Translations under genes and position numbers: made by a program | In this document: positions 44,028 through 51,227 of the stretch, in pieces | Position numbering within the stretch: position 1 is the first letter of the stretch | Layout of the letters: every line of letters starts with the position of its first letter | The notes under the pieces: generated by a model | What the model was told of the DNA's origin: nothing | The model's database searches: none | The model's input: the letters and a program-made list of their open reading frames with translations, nothing else | Assembly: GCF_000421825.1 (NCBI RefSeq) | Contig: NZ_ATXT01000011.1 | Location: forward strand, 1 to 64,000 | Source of the DNA: Humibacter albus DSM 18994 | GTDB taxonomy: Bacteria > Actinomycetota > Actinomycetes > Actinomycetales > Microbacteriaceae | DNA length: 64,000 bases | Direction of reading: 5' to 3'

Positions 44028-45074
44028 GTGGCGAACGAGACCGTGCTCGAGGTGGACGGGCCCGACGGTGTGCGAAAGGTGCGGATCAGTCATCCGGACC
44101 GCACCGTATTTCCCGAGTCAGGGCTGACGAAGCTCGACCTCGCGCGCTACATCGAAGCGGTCGCCGAGCCGTTCCTGAGGGCGAGCGGCGACCGACCGGT
44201 CTCGCTGCAGAGGTTCCGCGACTCGATCGACGGAGAGCAGTTCTTCTCGAAGAATCCGCCTCGCGGAACCCCCGACTACGTGCGCAGCGTGATGGTGGTC
44301 TACCCGAGCGCCCGGTCGCATCCGCAGCTCGTGCTCGACGAACCGGCCGCCGCGGTGTGGGCGGTGCAGATGGGCACCGTGGTGTTCCACCCATGGCCGT
44401 CGCGGGCGGAGAACACCGACAACCCCGATCAGCTGCGCATCGATCTCGATCCCCAGCCCGGCACGGACTTCGGCGACGCCGTGCCGGCGGCACTTCGCCT
44501 CCGTGAGGTGCTCGCGGAGGCCGGGCTGGAGCCGTACGTGAAGACCTCCGGCAACCGTGGCCTCCATGTCTTCGCGCCGATCAGGCCGGAACGCGAGTTC
44601 CTCGACGTTCGTCACGCCGTCATCGCCGCGGCACGAGAGCTGGAGCGGCGCATGCCGCAGCAGGTCACGACCGCGTGGTGGAAGGAGGAACGGGGCCAGA
44701 AGGTGTTCGTCGACTTCAACCAGGCGAATCGCGACCGCACGATGGCCGGCGCCTACAGTCCCCGTGCGTTGCCGCACGCCTCGGTATCGTGTCCCGTCAC
44801 CTGGGACGAGCTGGAGTCGGTGAACCCGCACGACTTCACGGTGCTCACCGTTCCGAAGCGACTCGCCGAGGTCGGCGATCCATGGGCGGACTTCGGCGAG
44901 CGCCCGGGCGGCATCGATGTCCTCCTGTCGTGGTGGCAGCGCGATCTCGATGACGGGCTCGGCGAGCTTCCCTTCCCGCCCGACTATCCGAAGATGCCGG
45001 GTGAGCCCCCGCGTGTGCAGCCGAGCAAGATGGTGGCCGAGAACTGGGACGAGAGCGGCCGCCGGGTCGACTGA
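44028..45074 (+). CDS. Stand-alone LigD-type polymerase/primase (Prim-PolC-like)
   Basis: A 348-residue archaeo-eukaryotic-primase-type polymerase. Family stretches are YPSARSHPQLVLDE, the catalytic LRIDLDPQPGTDF with its D-x-D, YVKTSGNRGLHVFAPI and WWKEERGQKVFVDFNQANRD. There is no ligase or phosphoesterase domain. Mycobacterial homologues (Prim-PolC beside ligC) fill short gaps with ribonucleotides in excision repair. Here it faces LigC end to end, with 53 bases between the stops. The GTG start at 44028 is preceded by ggaggtag. Confidence 0.9.
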   Translation: MANETVLEVDGPDGVRKVRISHPDRTVFPESGLTKLDLARYIEAVAEPFLRASGDRPVSLQRFRDSIDGEQFFSKNPPRGTPDYVRSVMVVYPSARSHPQLVLDEPAAAVWAVQMGTVVFHPWPSRAENTDNPDQLRIDLDPQPGTDFGDAVPAALRLREVLAEAGLEPYVKTSGNRGLHVFAPIRPEREFLDVRHAVIAAARELERRMPQQVTTAWWKEERGQKVFVDFNQANRDRTMAGAYSPRALPHASVSCPVTWDELESVNPHDFTVLTVPKRLAEVGDPWADFGERPGGIDVLLSWWQRDLDDGLGELPFPPDYPKMPGEPPRVQPSKMVAENWDESGRRVD

Positions 45075-45127
45075 GTCCGCACCCCGTTCCCCTTCATGTG
45101 CGGCCCGCCGCCCACCGCACCGGCCCG

Positions 45128-46186
45128 TCAGGCGAGCACGTCGGACAGGTCGTACGCGACCGGGCGCTCCAGCTGGTCGAACGTGCACGAGCGCGGCTCG
45201 CGGTCGTCACGCCATCGCTCGAACTGCACCGTGTGTCGAAACCGCATTCCCTCGAGCTGGTCGTAGCGCACCTCGAGAACGCGTTCCGGACGCAGGGAGA
45301 CGAACGAGACATCCTTTCCGCTCGAGAACCGGCTGCGTTCGGTCTCGCCTTTCACGGCCTCGCCGTTCTCGTCGCGTTCCACCAGCGGGGCCAGCTCGTC
45401 GACGAGCTCGAGCCGTCTCGCATTGCTGAAGGCGGATGCCCCTCCCACGTTGCGCAGAACGCCTGCGTCGTCGTAGAGCCCGAGCAGCAACGACCCGACG
45501 CCGCGTCCGCTGGCATGCACGCGGTAGCCGAGCAGCACGACATCGGCCGTGCGGTGGTGTTTCACCTTGAGCATGGTGCGCTTGCCGGGGGAGTACGGAG
45601 CCGACAGCGGCTTGGCCACCACGCCGTCGAGGCCCGCACCCTCGAACTCGACGAGCCAACGGCGTGCGAGCGCGACATCCCTCGTCGTCTGGCACAGGTG
45701 CAGCGGCTCGCTCCAGTCGTCGGCCAATCGTTCCAGGGCTGCGCGTCGTTCTTCGAACGGGCGGCCGGTCAGGTCGTCGTCGCCCAGCGCGAGGAGGTCG
45801 AAGGCCACGAATGCGGCGGGTGTCGTCTCGGCCAGCAGCGCGATTCGGCTCGCGGCCGGATGGATGCGCTGCGACAAGGCCTCCCAGTCCAATCTCTCGG
45901 CGCCGGCCGAGCCTCGGCGCAGCACGATCTCGCCGTCGAGCACGCACCGCGGCAGCTGACGGGCGAAGGTCGCCACCAACTCGGGGAAGTAGCGGGTGAG
46001 AGACTTCGACCCGCGGCTTCCGATCTCCACCTGACGCCTGCCGTCGCCGTCGGGGTCGCCGACGCCGACGATGCCGCGAAAACCGTCCCATTTCGGCTCG
46101 TACGACAGTCCGCCGGGCACCGAGTCCGGTTCCGGCACTGCGCTGACAGCGCGGGCGAGCATCGGGGCGGGAAGCGATTCGGCCAT
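45128..46186 (-). CDS. ligC: ATP-dependent DNA ligase, LigC-like
   Basis: A 352-residue ligase close in length to mycobacterial LigC. The AMP-accepting Lys is in SYEPKWDGFRGIVGV (motif KxDG), followed by CVLDGEIVLR (motif III), FVAFDLLALG, GAGLDGVVAKPL (motif IV) and RTMLKVKH (motif V). The OB-fold follows. LigC seals nicks during base-excision-type repair. The ATG at 46186 comes 7 bases after the alkA stop, so this gene is the end of a four-gene operon (sigma factor, ogt, alkA, ligC). A GTG at 46204 overlapping alkA is an alternative start. Confidence 0.92.
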   Translation of the reverse strand: MAESLPAPMLARAVSAVPEPDSVPGGLSYEPKWDGFRGIVGVGDPDGDGRRQVEIGSRGSKSLTRYFPELVATFARQLPRCVLDGEIVLRRGSAGAERLDWEALSQRIHPAASRIALLAETTPAAFVAFDLLALGDDDLTGRPFEERRAALERLADDWSEPLHLCQTTRDVALARRWLVEFEGAGLDGVVAKPLSAPYSPGKRTMLKVKHHRTADVVLLGYRVHASGRGVGSLLLGLYDDAGVLRNVGGASAFSNARRLELVDELAPLVERDENGEAVKGETERSRFSSGKDVSFVSLRPERVLEVRYDQLEGMRFRHTVQFERWRDDREPRSCTFDQLERPVAYDLSDVLA

Positions 46187-46193
46187 GCGCCGA

Positions 46194-47138
46194 TCATGCC
46201 TCACTTCGGCGCTTCGGCCCAGGGGTCGAGGCTGTTCCGGATGCCGCGTCGTGCGTCCACAGCTGCATGGTCGCGTACGCGCGCCATGGCCTCCACCTCT
46301 CGCCGAGGGCGGTGGCTTCGGCCGGCGAGATGCCGCCGAGCGCGCGCCGGAGCACGAGGTCGCCCACGGGATACGCGTCGGCGTCGCGCAGCACGCGCAG
46401 CGCGAGGTAGTCGACCGTCCACGGCCCGATGCCCGGCAGCGCCAGCAGGGCGGCGCGCACGGCGGCGTGGTCGCCGTGGCGCTCCACGCGCAGACCGGCG
46501 GCGAACGCCTCGGCGAGGGCGATCACGGTGCGGGCCCTGCTTCGCGGGATCCCGACGGCCGCACGCAACTCCTCGAGGTCCGCGGCCGCGACAGCGGCGG
46601 GGTGTGGAAAGCGGAGCAGGCCGCCCTCGCCGGCAATGCCGTATGCGGCGGCCAGCCGTCCGGTGAACGTGCGGCAGGCGGCGAGCGACACCTGTTGGCC
46701 GAGCACCGTCTGCGCCGCGGCCTCGAACGCATCCGGATGCCCGATCACGCGCACCGCGGGCCTCTCACGCACCAGCGGCCCGAGCACGACGTCGTCGGCG
46801 AATCGCTCGGCGATCTCCGCCACATCGGTGTCGAGGTCGAACCACTCCCGCACGAGGTCGACCGTGGTGGCGTCGGCGTCGCCGATGATCTGCACGCCGT
46901 CATCGTGGATGGCGACGGTCACCATTCCGGCGTCGGTGCCGGGCACGGGTCTGGTCACCGTTCCCGCCGCCGGATCGACGATCTCCACGCCCGGCACCGT
47001 GTGGTTCACGAGTGAGCGCAGTACGACATCGCGCTCCAGCGGGCCGGCAAGAAACGTACCCGCCAGCGGCATCGCCCCGTGTGAGCCGGCCCACGCGCCC
47101 GCCGAAGGGCTCGAGGGCGCCGTGGCCTCACCGGTCAC
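46194..47138 (-). CDS. alkA: DNA-3-methyladenine glycosylase II (AlkA)
   Basis: A 314-residue HhH-GPD glycosylase that removes 3-methyladenine and other alkylated bases. The hairpin is LLALPGIGPWTVDYLALRVL, followed by the catalytic Asp in DAYPVGDLVLRRALG. The upstream LGQQVSLAACRTFTGRLAAA fits AlkA. The N-terminal AlkA-N-like region is present, while the Ada methyl-transfer/AraC part found in many actinobacterial fusions is absent. It overlaps ogt by 4 bases. Confidence 0.93.
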   Translation of the reverse strand: MTGEATAPSSPSAGAWAGSHGAMPLAGTFLAGPLERDVVLRSLVNHTVPGVEIVDPAAGTVTRPVPGTDAGMVTVAIHDDGVQIIGDADATTVDLVREWFDLDTDVAEIAERFADDVVLGPLVRERPAVRVIGHPDAFEAAAQTVLGQQVSLAACRTFTGRLAAAYGIAGEGGLLRFPHPAAVAAADLEELRAAVGIPRSRARTVIALAEAFAAGLRVERHGDHAAVRAALLALPGIGPWTVDYLALRVLRDADAYPVGDLVLRRALGGISPAEATALGERWRPWRAYATMQLWTHDAASGTASTPGPKRRSEA

Positions 47139-47716
47139 GACGACGCCTCGAGGTCGAGCAGCGTGCGCTTGGCCTCCACCCCACCGACGTAGCCGCCCAG
47201 CGTCCCGTCCGCCCGCAGCACCCTGTGGCAGGGAACGACCACGGGCAGCGGGTTCGTGGCGCAGGCCGAGCCGACGGCGCGGAACGCGCGGGGGCGGCCT
47301 GCTGCCCGGGCGAGCTCCGCGTAGCTCGCGGTGTCGCCATACGCGATCGTGGGCAGCAGTCGCTGAACCTCGGCACGGAAACCCCGAGTGAGCGCGAAGT
47401 CCAGCGGAAGGTCGAAGGAGGTGCGCCGCCCCGAGAAGTATTCGTCCAGTTCGCGTGCCGCGCCGTCCAGCCGGGCAGGGGCGTGGAGCACGCGGGGGCT
47501 GATCCGGTCGGCCATGGTCTGAAGCACGCCATCGAACCCCTCGCTCTGATACGCGACTCGCACGAGCCCGTGTCGACTCGCCGCGACCAGCAGAGGCCCC
47601 ACCGGGCTGTCGATCGTGCGGTAGGCCACATCGATCAGCGCGCGGGTCTCTGCGTCGTGCGCGAGTCGTTCGTGCAGGCGGGCGAGGTCGCCATCCGGCT
47701 TATTCGTCGCGGTCAT
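47135..47716 (-). CDS. ogt: Methylated-DNA-protein cysteine methyltransferase
   Basis: A 193-residue suicide enzyme that takes the methyl group from O6-methylguanine. The acceptor Cys lies in VVVPCHRVLRADGTLGGYVG (PCHRV), and the Arg finger lies in RAFRAVGSACATNPLPVVVP. The N-terminal extension (GDLARLHERLAHDAETRALI) is longer than in minimal Ogt. The start overlaps the end of the sigma-factor gene and the end overlaps alkA, so all are co-translated. Confidence 0.94.
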   Translation of the reverse strand: MTATNKPDGDLARLHERLAHDAETRALIDVAYRTIDSPVGPLLVAASRHGLVRVAYQSEGFDGVLQTMADRISPRVLHAPARLDGAARELDEYFSGRRTSFDLPLDFALTRGFRAEVQRLLPTIAYGDTASYAELARAAGRPRAFRAVGSACATNPLPVVVPCHRVLRADGTLGGYVGGVEAKRTLLDLEASS

Positions 47717-48210
47717 CGTTCTGCCTCCATCGTCTTCCGGAGGGCGCGGATGCCGTCTGCCGCCGCCCGCCGCACCGCGTCGGCGCTTCCGCCGACGAGG
47801 TCCGCGACCTCCTGGTACTTCAGCCCGCCCAGGTGGTGGTACGTCACGGCCTGCCGCTGTCGCGGCGGAAGAGCCGAGACGGCGCGGGCCACGCGATCCG
47901 CGCTCGCACTACGTTCCGCGCTCTCTTCGGGCAGCCCGAGCACGCTCGCCGTCTCCGGCATCCGCTCCACGGTGACAGCGCGCCGCCCTGAGGCGCGGAT
48001 CAGGTCGATGCACTTGCGCCGGGCGATCGTGACCAGCCACGCTTCGACGTTCGCATCGTGAGGCAGAGACGGGTAGGCATCCAGGGCCGACAGGAACGTC
48101 TCCGACCAGGCGTCATCCGCGTCGTGCACGGCGAGCATCGAGCGGCACACGCGCAGCACGACGGCACCGTGCTCGCGCACGACCGCGTCGAAGGGAAGAA
48201 GCACCATCAC
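47713..48210 (-). CDS. ECF-type sigma-70 family factor, first gene of alkylation-repair operon
   Basis: A 165-residue sigma factor. Region 2: ADDAWSETFLSALDAYPSLP followed by EAWLVTIARRKCIDLIRASG. Region 4: ALPPRQRQAVTYHHLGGLKY then QEVADLVGGSADAVRRAAAD. The region-4 helix-turn-helix has the normal ECF layout. No anti-sigma gene lies next to it. It is the first gene of an overlapping operon with ogt, alkA and ligC. It may act in place of the Ada regulator to activate its own operon after alkylation; the sensor is unknown. Confidence 0.88.
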   Translation of the reverse strand: MMVLLPFDAVVREHGAVVLRVCRSMLAVHDADDAWSETFLSALDAYPSLPHDANVEAWLVTIARRKCIDLIRASGRRAVTVERMPETASVLGLPEESAERSASADRVARAVSALPPRQRQAVTYHHLGGLKYQEVADLVGGSADAVRRAAADGIRALRKTMEAER

Positions 48211-48280
48211 ACGGTAGACGCTCGCGGCGACGAGAACGTGAGATCGGGCTCCTTCCCGCTGCCGACCTGGCGGTCGGAGA

Positions 48281-49306
48281 TCAGGCCAGAAGCTCGCGCA
48301 CCCGCGGGATCACCCGCGTGGCGTACAACTCGATGGAGCGCTGCAGGAGAGCGTGCGGCATCGGACCGTTCGCGTACTTCAGGTCGAACCGGTCGACGCC
48401 GAGCACCCGAATCGCCTCCGTCATGCGCTTCGCCACCGTCTCGGGCGATCCGACGTACAGGGAACCGTGCCGTACCTCGCTGATGTATTGCTCCTTGCTC
48501 TGCGGAGCCCACCCTCGCTCCGCGCCGATCCGGTCCATAGTGGCCTTCTGGTACGGATAGAGCTGTTCCATGGCGAGCTCGTCGGTGTCGGCGACGAAAC
48601 CGGGGGAGTGCATCGCCAGCGGCATCGGCTCCCGTCCCATCTGTTCCTGCGCGCGCTTGTACAGGTCGACGTACGGCGCGAAACGTCCCGGGTTCCCGCC
48701 GATGATGGCGAGCGCCATCGGAATTCCGTACCGTACGGAGCGGATGACGCTCTCCGGGCTGCCGCCCACCCCGACCCACGCCTTCACGCGCCCTGCCTCG
48801 GTCTTGGGATACACCTGCTGATCGGTCAGCGGGGCGCGCACCGTGCCCGACCAGGTGACGGGCCCCTCCTCGCGCAGCAGGCTGAACAGCTCGAGCTTCT
48901 CTTCGAACAACGTCTCGTACTGCGTGAGGTCGTAGCCGAAGAGGGGGAACGACTCGGTGAACGAGCCGCGCCCGAGCGTGACCTCCGCGCGCCCGTTCGA
49001 CACCGCATCGAGCGTCGCGAAGCGCTCGTACACTCGCACGGGGTCATCCGAGCTCAGCACGGTGACCGCGGTACCCACCCGGATGCGCTTCGTGCGCGCC
49101 GCGATCGCCGACAGCACGATGTCAGGCGCGCTCACCGCGAAGTCGGCGCGGTGGTGCTCGCCGATGCCGAAGGCGTCGACGCCCAACTCGTCCGCGAGAA
49201 CGGCGTCATCGATCACGTCGCGGATCGTCTGGGCGGCCGGCCCCTGACCTCCGCTCTCGTCGATCGGGACGTCCCCGAACGTGTCCAGTCCGAACTTCAC
49301 GGCCAC
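48281..49306 (-). CDS. LLM class flavin-dependent oxidoreductase
   Basis: A 341-residue TIM-barrel luciferase-like monooxygenase. Typical stretches are KFGLDTFGDVPIDESGGQGP, GVDAFGIGEHHRADFAVSAP, RIRVGTAVTVLSSDDPVRVY and AEVTLGRGSFTESFPLFGYD. It uses reduced FMN (or F420 in some relatives) on an unknown substrate. The GTG at 49306 is used because ggaaggggcc precedes it; a TTG at 49321 is the longer alternative. It reads away from the BrkB-like gene across a 190-base gap. Confidence 0.88.
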   Translation of the reverse strand: MAVKFGLDTFGDVPIDESGGQGPAAQTIRDVIDDAVLADELGVDAFGIGEHHRADFAVSAPDIVLSAIAARTKRIRVGTAVTVLSSDDPVRVYERFATLDAVSNGRAEVTLGRGSFTESFPLFGYDLTQYETLFEEKLELFSLLREEGPVTWSGTVRAPLTDQQVYPKTEAGRVKAWVGVGGSPESVIRSVRYGIPMALAIIGGNPGRFAPYVDLYKRAQEQMGREPMPLAMHSPGFVADTDELAMEQLYPYQKATMDRIGAERGWAPQSKEQYISEVRHGSLYVGSPETVAKRMTEAIRVLGVDRFDLKYANGPMPHALLQRSIELYATRVIPRVRELLA

Positions 49307-49495
49307 GTCGGCCCCTTCCAATTGGTATATACGAATGCATGGATCGCAACACGCGCCCCCGCCTCATCATTCCCTGGCAGCGGTCGTGCGGGCCGGGCGC
49401 GACGAACGAGGGCTGCGTGCTCGCGCCTCATGCGCCTTCGCGCCCGCATGTGCAAGGGGTGGGCTCGAGCGGCGCTGCGGCGTACGGTGACGACC

Positions 49496-50629
49496 ATGGA
49501 TGCTCTCGACCTCGCGAAGAAGCACGCCAAACGCGCCGCGAAGCGCACCGACAAGCTTGTGGAGACGCGGCAGAAGGAACTTGCGGAGCGGCAACCCTCT
49601 CACGACGAACAGGCACTGCGCGATCGCGAGGCGAAGGCGGCGGCATCCGCTCGCTACGGCCGCATGCCCTGGGGCTACGTGCTCGGCCGCACGCTGCGAG
49701 AGTACGGACGTGATGGATGCTCGGACCTCGCCGCCTCCCTTACCTACTTCACGGTTCTCTCCGCGCTGCCCGCGCTGCTGGCGCTCGTCTCGGTTCTGGG
49801 CCTGCTGGGCGCCGGCCGGGCCGGATCCAAGAAGCTGCTCGACGTCGTCGACGCCATCGCGCCGGAGCAGGTGCAGCCCGTGCTGTCCGGCCTCCTGACG
49901 CAGCTCACCTCCTCGACGGCCGCCGGCCTCGGGCTGGTGATCGGCATCGTCGGTGCCGTGTGGTCCGCCTCCGGTTATGTCGGCGCGTTCATGCGTGCCG
50001 TCAACCGCATCTACGGCGTACGCGAGGGGCGGGGCACCATCGCCTTGCGCTCGCAGCAACTGCTCATCACCATCGTGGTGCTGGTGCTCGCGGTGCTCGT
50101 GGTGCTGGCGCTCGTGCTGAGCGGGCCGGTGGCACGCACCATCAGCGACGCTCTCGGCACCGGTGACGCCCTCATCACGACTTGGCAGATCATCAAGTGG
50201 CCCGTCATCGGCCTCGCCGTGATCGTCGCGGTGGCGGTGTTGTTCTTCGGTGCGCCGAATCTGCGCAGGCAGCGCATCCGCTACGTCTCGCTGGGCGCCG
50301 CGGTCGCCGTGGCGATCATGGTGCTCGGCTCCGTCGGCTTCGGCTTCTACGCGTCGAACTTCGCCAGTTACAACCGGGTCTACGGAGCGGTCGGCGGACT
50401 GCTCGTGGCGTTGCTGTGGGTCTGGCTGACCAACCTGGCGCTCGTGATCGGCGCGGAGCTGGGATCCGAGCTCGAACGCGGGCACGAGCTGTCGCTCGGG
50501 CTGCCGGCAGAGCGACAGGTGCGCCTGAAGACGCGCGGTGACTCGGCATCCGCCAAGGCGAGAAGCAAGCTCGTGGCCGACGAGCGGGTCGGGCGTGCGA
50601 TCCGTGTCGCGATGGCACGCGAGGAGTGA
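49496..50629 (+). CDS. YihY/BrkB-family inner membrane protein
   Basis: A 377-residue protein. A charged N-terminal coiled region of about 60 residues (DLAKKHAKRAAKRTDKLVE) is followed by the YihY/BrkB core with six membrane helices: GCSDLAASLTYFTVLSALPA, LGLVIGIVGAVWSASGYVGA, NRIYGVREGRG and NRVYGAVGGLLVALLWVWLT. The function of the family is uncertain (once called ribonuclease BN in error; transport suggested). The ATG at 49496 has no strong ribosome-binding site. The long charged N- and C-termini are typical of actinobacterial members. Confidence 0.87.
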   Translation: MDALDLAKKHAKRAAKRTDKLVETRQKELAERQPSHDEQALRDREAKAAASARYGRMPWGYVLGRTLREYGRDGCSDLAASLTYFTVLSALPALLALVSVLGLLGAGRAGSKKLLDVVDAIAPEQVQPVLSGLLTQLTSSTAAGLGLVIGIVGAVWSASGYVGAFMRAVNRIYGVREGRGTIALRSQQLLITIVVLVLAVLVVLALVLSGPVARTISDALGTGDALITTWQIIKWPVIGLAVIVAVAVLFFGAPNLRRQRIRYVSLGAAVAVAIMVLGSVGFGFYASNFASYNRVYGAVGGLLVALLWVWLTNLALVIGAELGSELERGHELSLGLPAERQVRLKTRGDSASAKARSKLVADERVGRAIRVAMAREE

Positions 50630-50773
50630 CCGAGCGCGAACCCGTTCGGGTGAGGCCGGGCGAAGCTCTCCGCAAATCGGCGCGCCGGGGTTAGCCTGAC
50701 TGCATTCCGGTCCAGAAGGTTCCAGCGCCGATGCCTGGTGATCGCCGTCGGCGCGACGACAGAGGGGGAGACG

Positions 50774-51076
50774 ATGATCGCGTCCATTCTCGAGAACGAC
50801 ACCGTGCACTTCGAACACCGCGGTGGCGGATACGTCATCCACCGCCTCGGACCTCAGGACTGGGTCGTGCGGGCCGACGACGGACGCACCATGGGGTCGC
50901 TCACCGTGGTGTCGCCCGAAGGCGAGGAGCACGAACCGGTGTACGGCGGCATCATGGTCGGCCAGACCGAGACCGACTACGAGGGTTCGGACTGGGAATC
51001 GATCGTGCGAGGGCTCGTCAACGAGGAACTCGACGCGGACGACGGCTCGATGACGCAGGTCGGCTCGCAGCACTGA
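50774..51076 (+). CDS. Small acidic hypothetical protein
   Basis: A 100-residue protein begins MIASILENDTVHFEHRGGGY, with beta-rich segments (VIHRLGPQDWVVRADDGRTM) and an acidic C-terminus (EELDADDGSMTQVG). The ATG at 50774 is preceded by agagggggag; a longer GTG frame from 50738 lacks a site. I do not recognise a family. It lies between brkB-like and ligD, convergent with the latter. Confidence 0.65.
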   Translation: MIASILENDTVHFEHRGGGYVIHRLGPQDWVVRADDGRTMGSLTVVSPEGEEHEPVYGGIMVGQTETDYEGSDWESIVRGLVNEELDADDGSMTQVGSQH

Positions 51077-51227
51077 GACGTCGCCCGTACGGGGTGTTCG
51101 CACACTGGGACGTTCGGAGCGCTGACAGAGGACCGGAGCCGGCAGAGCCGCCGCGTCGAGCGATCGCACGCCGAGCCGTTCCCGATATCGGGTTGTTCTC
51201 CGCTTTAGAGGGGTGAAGGTGCGGAGT

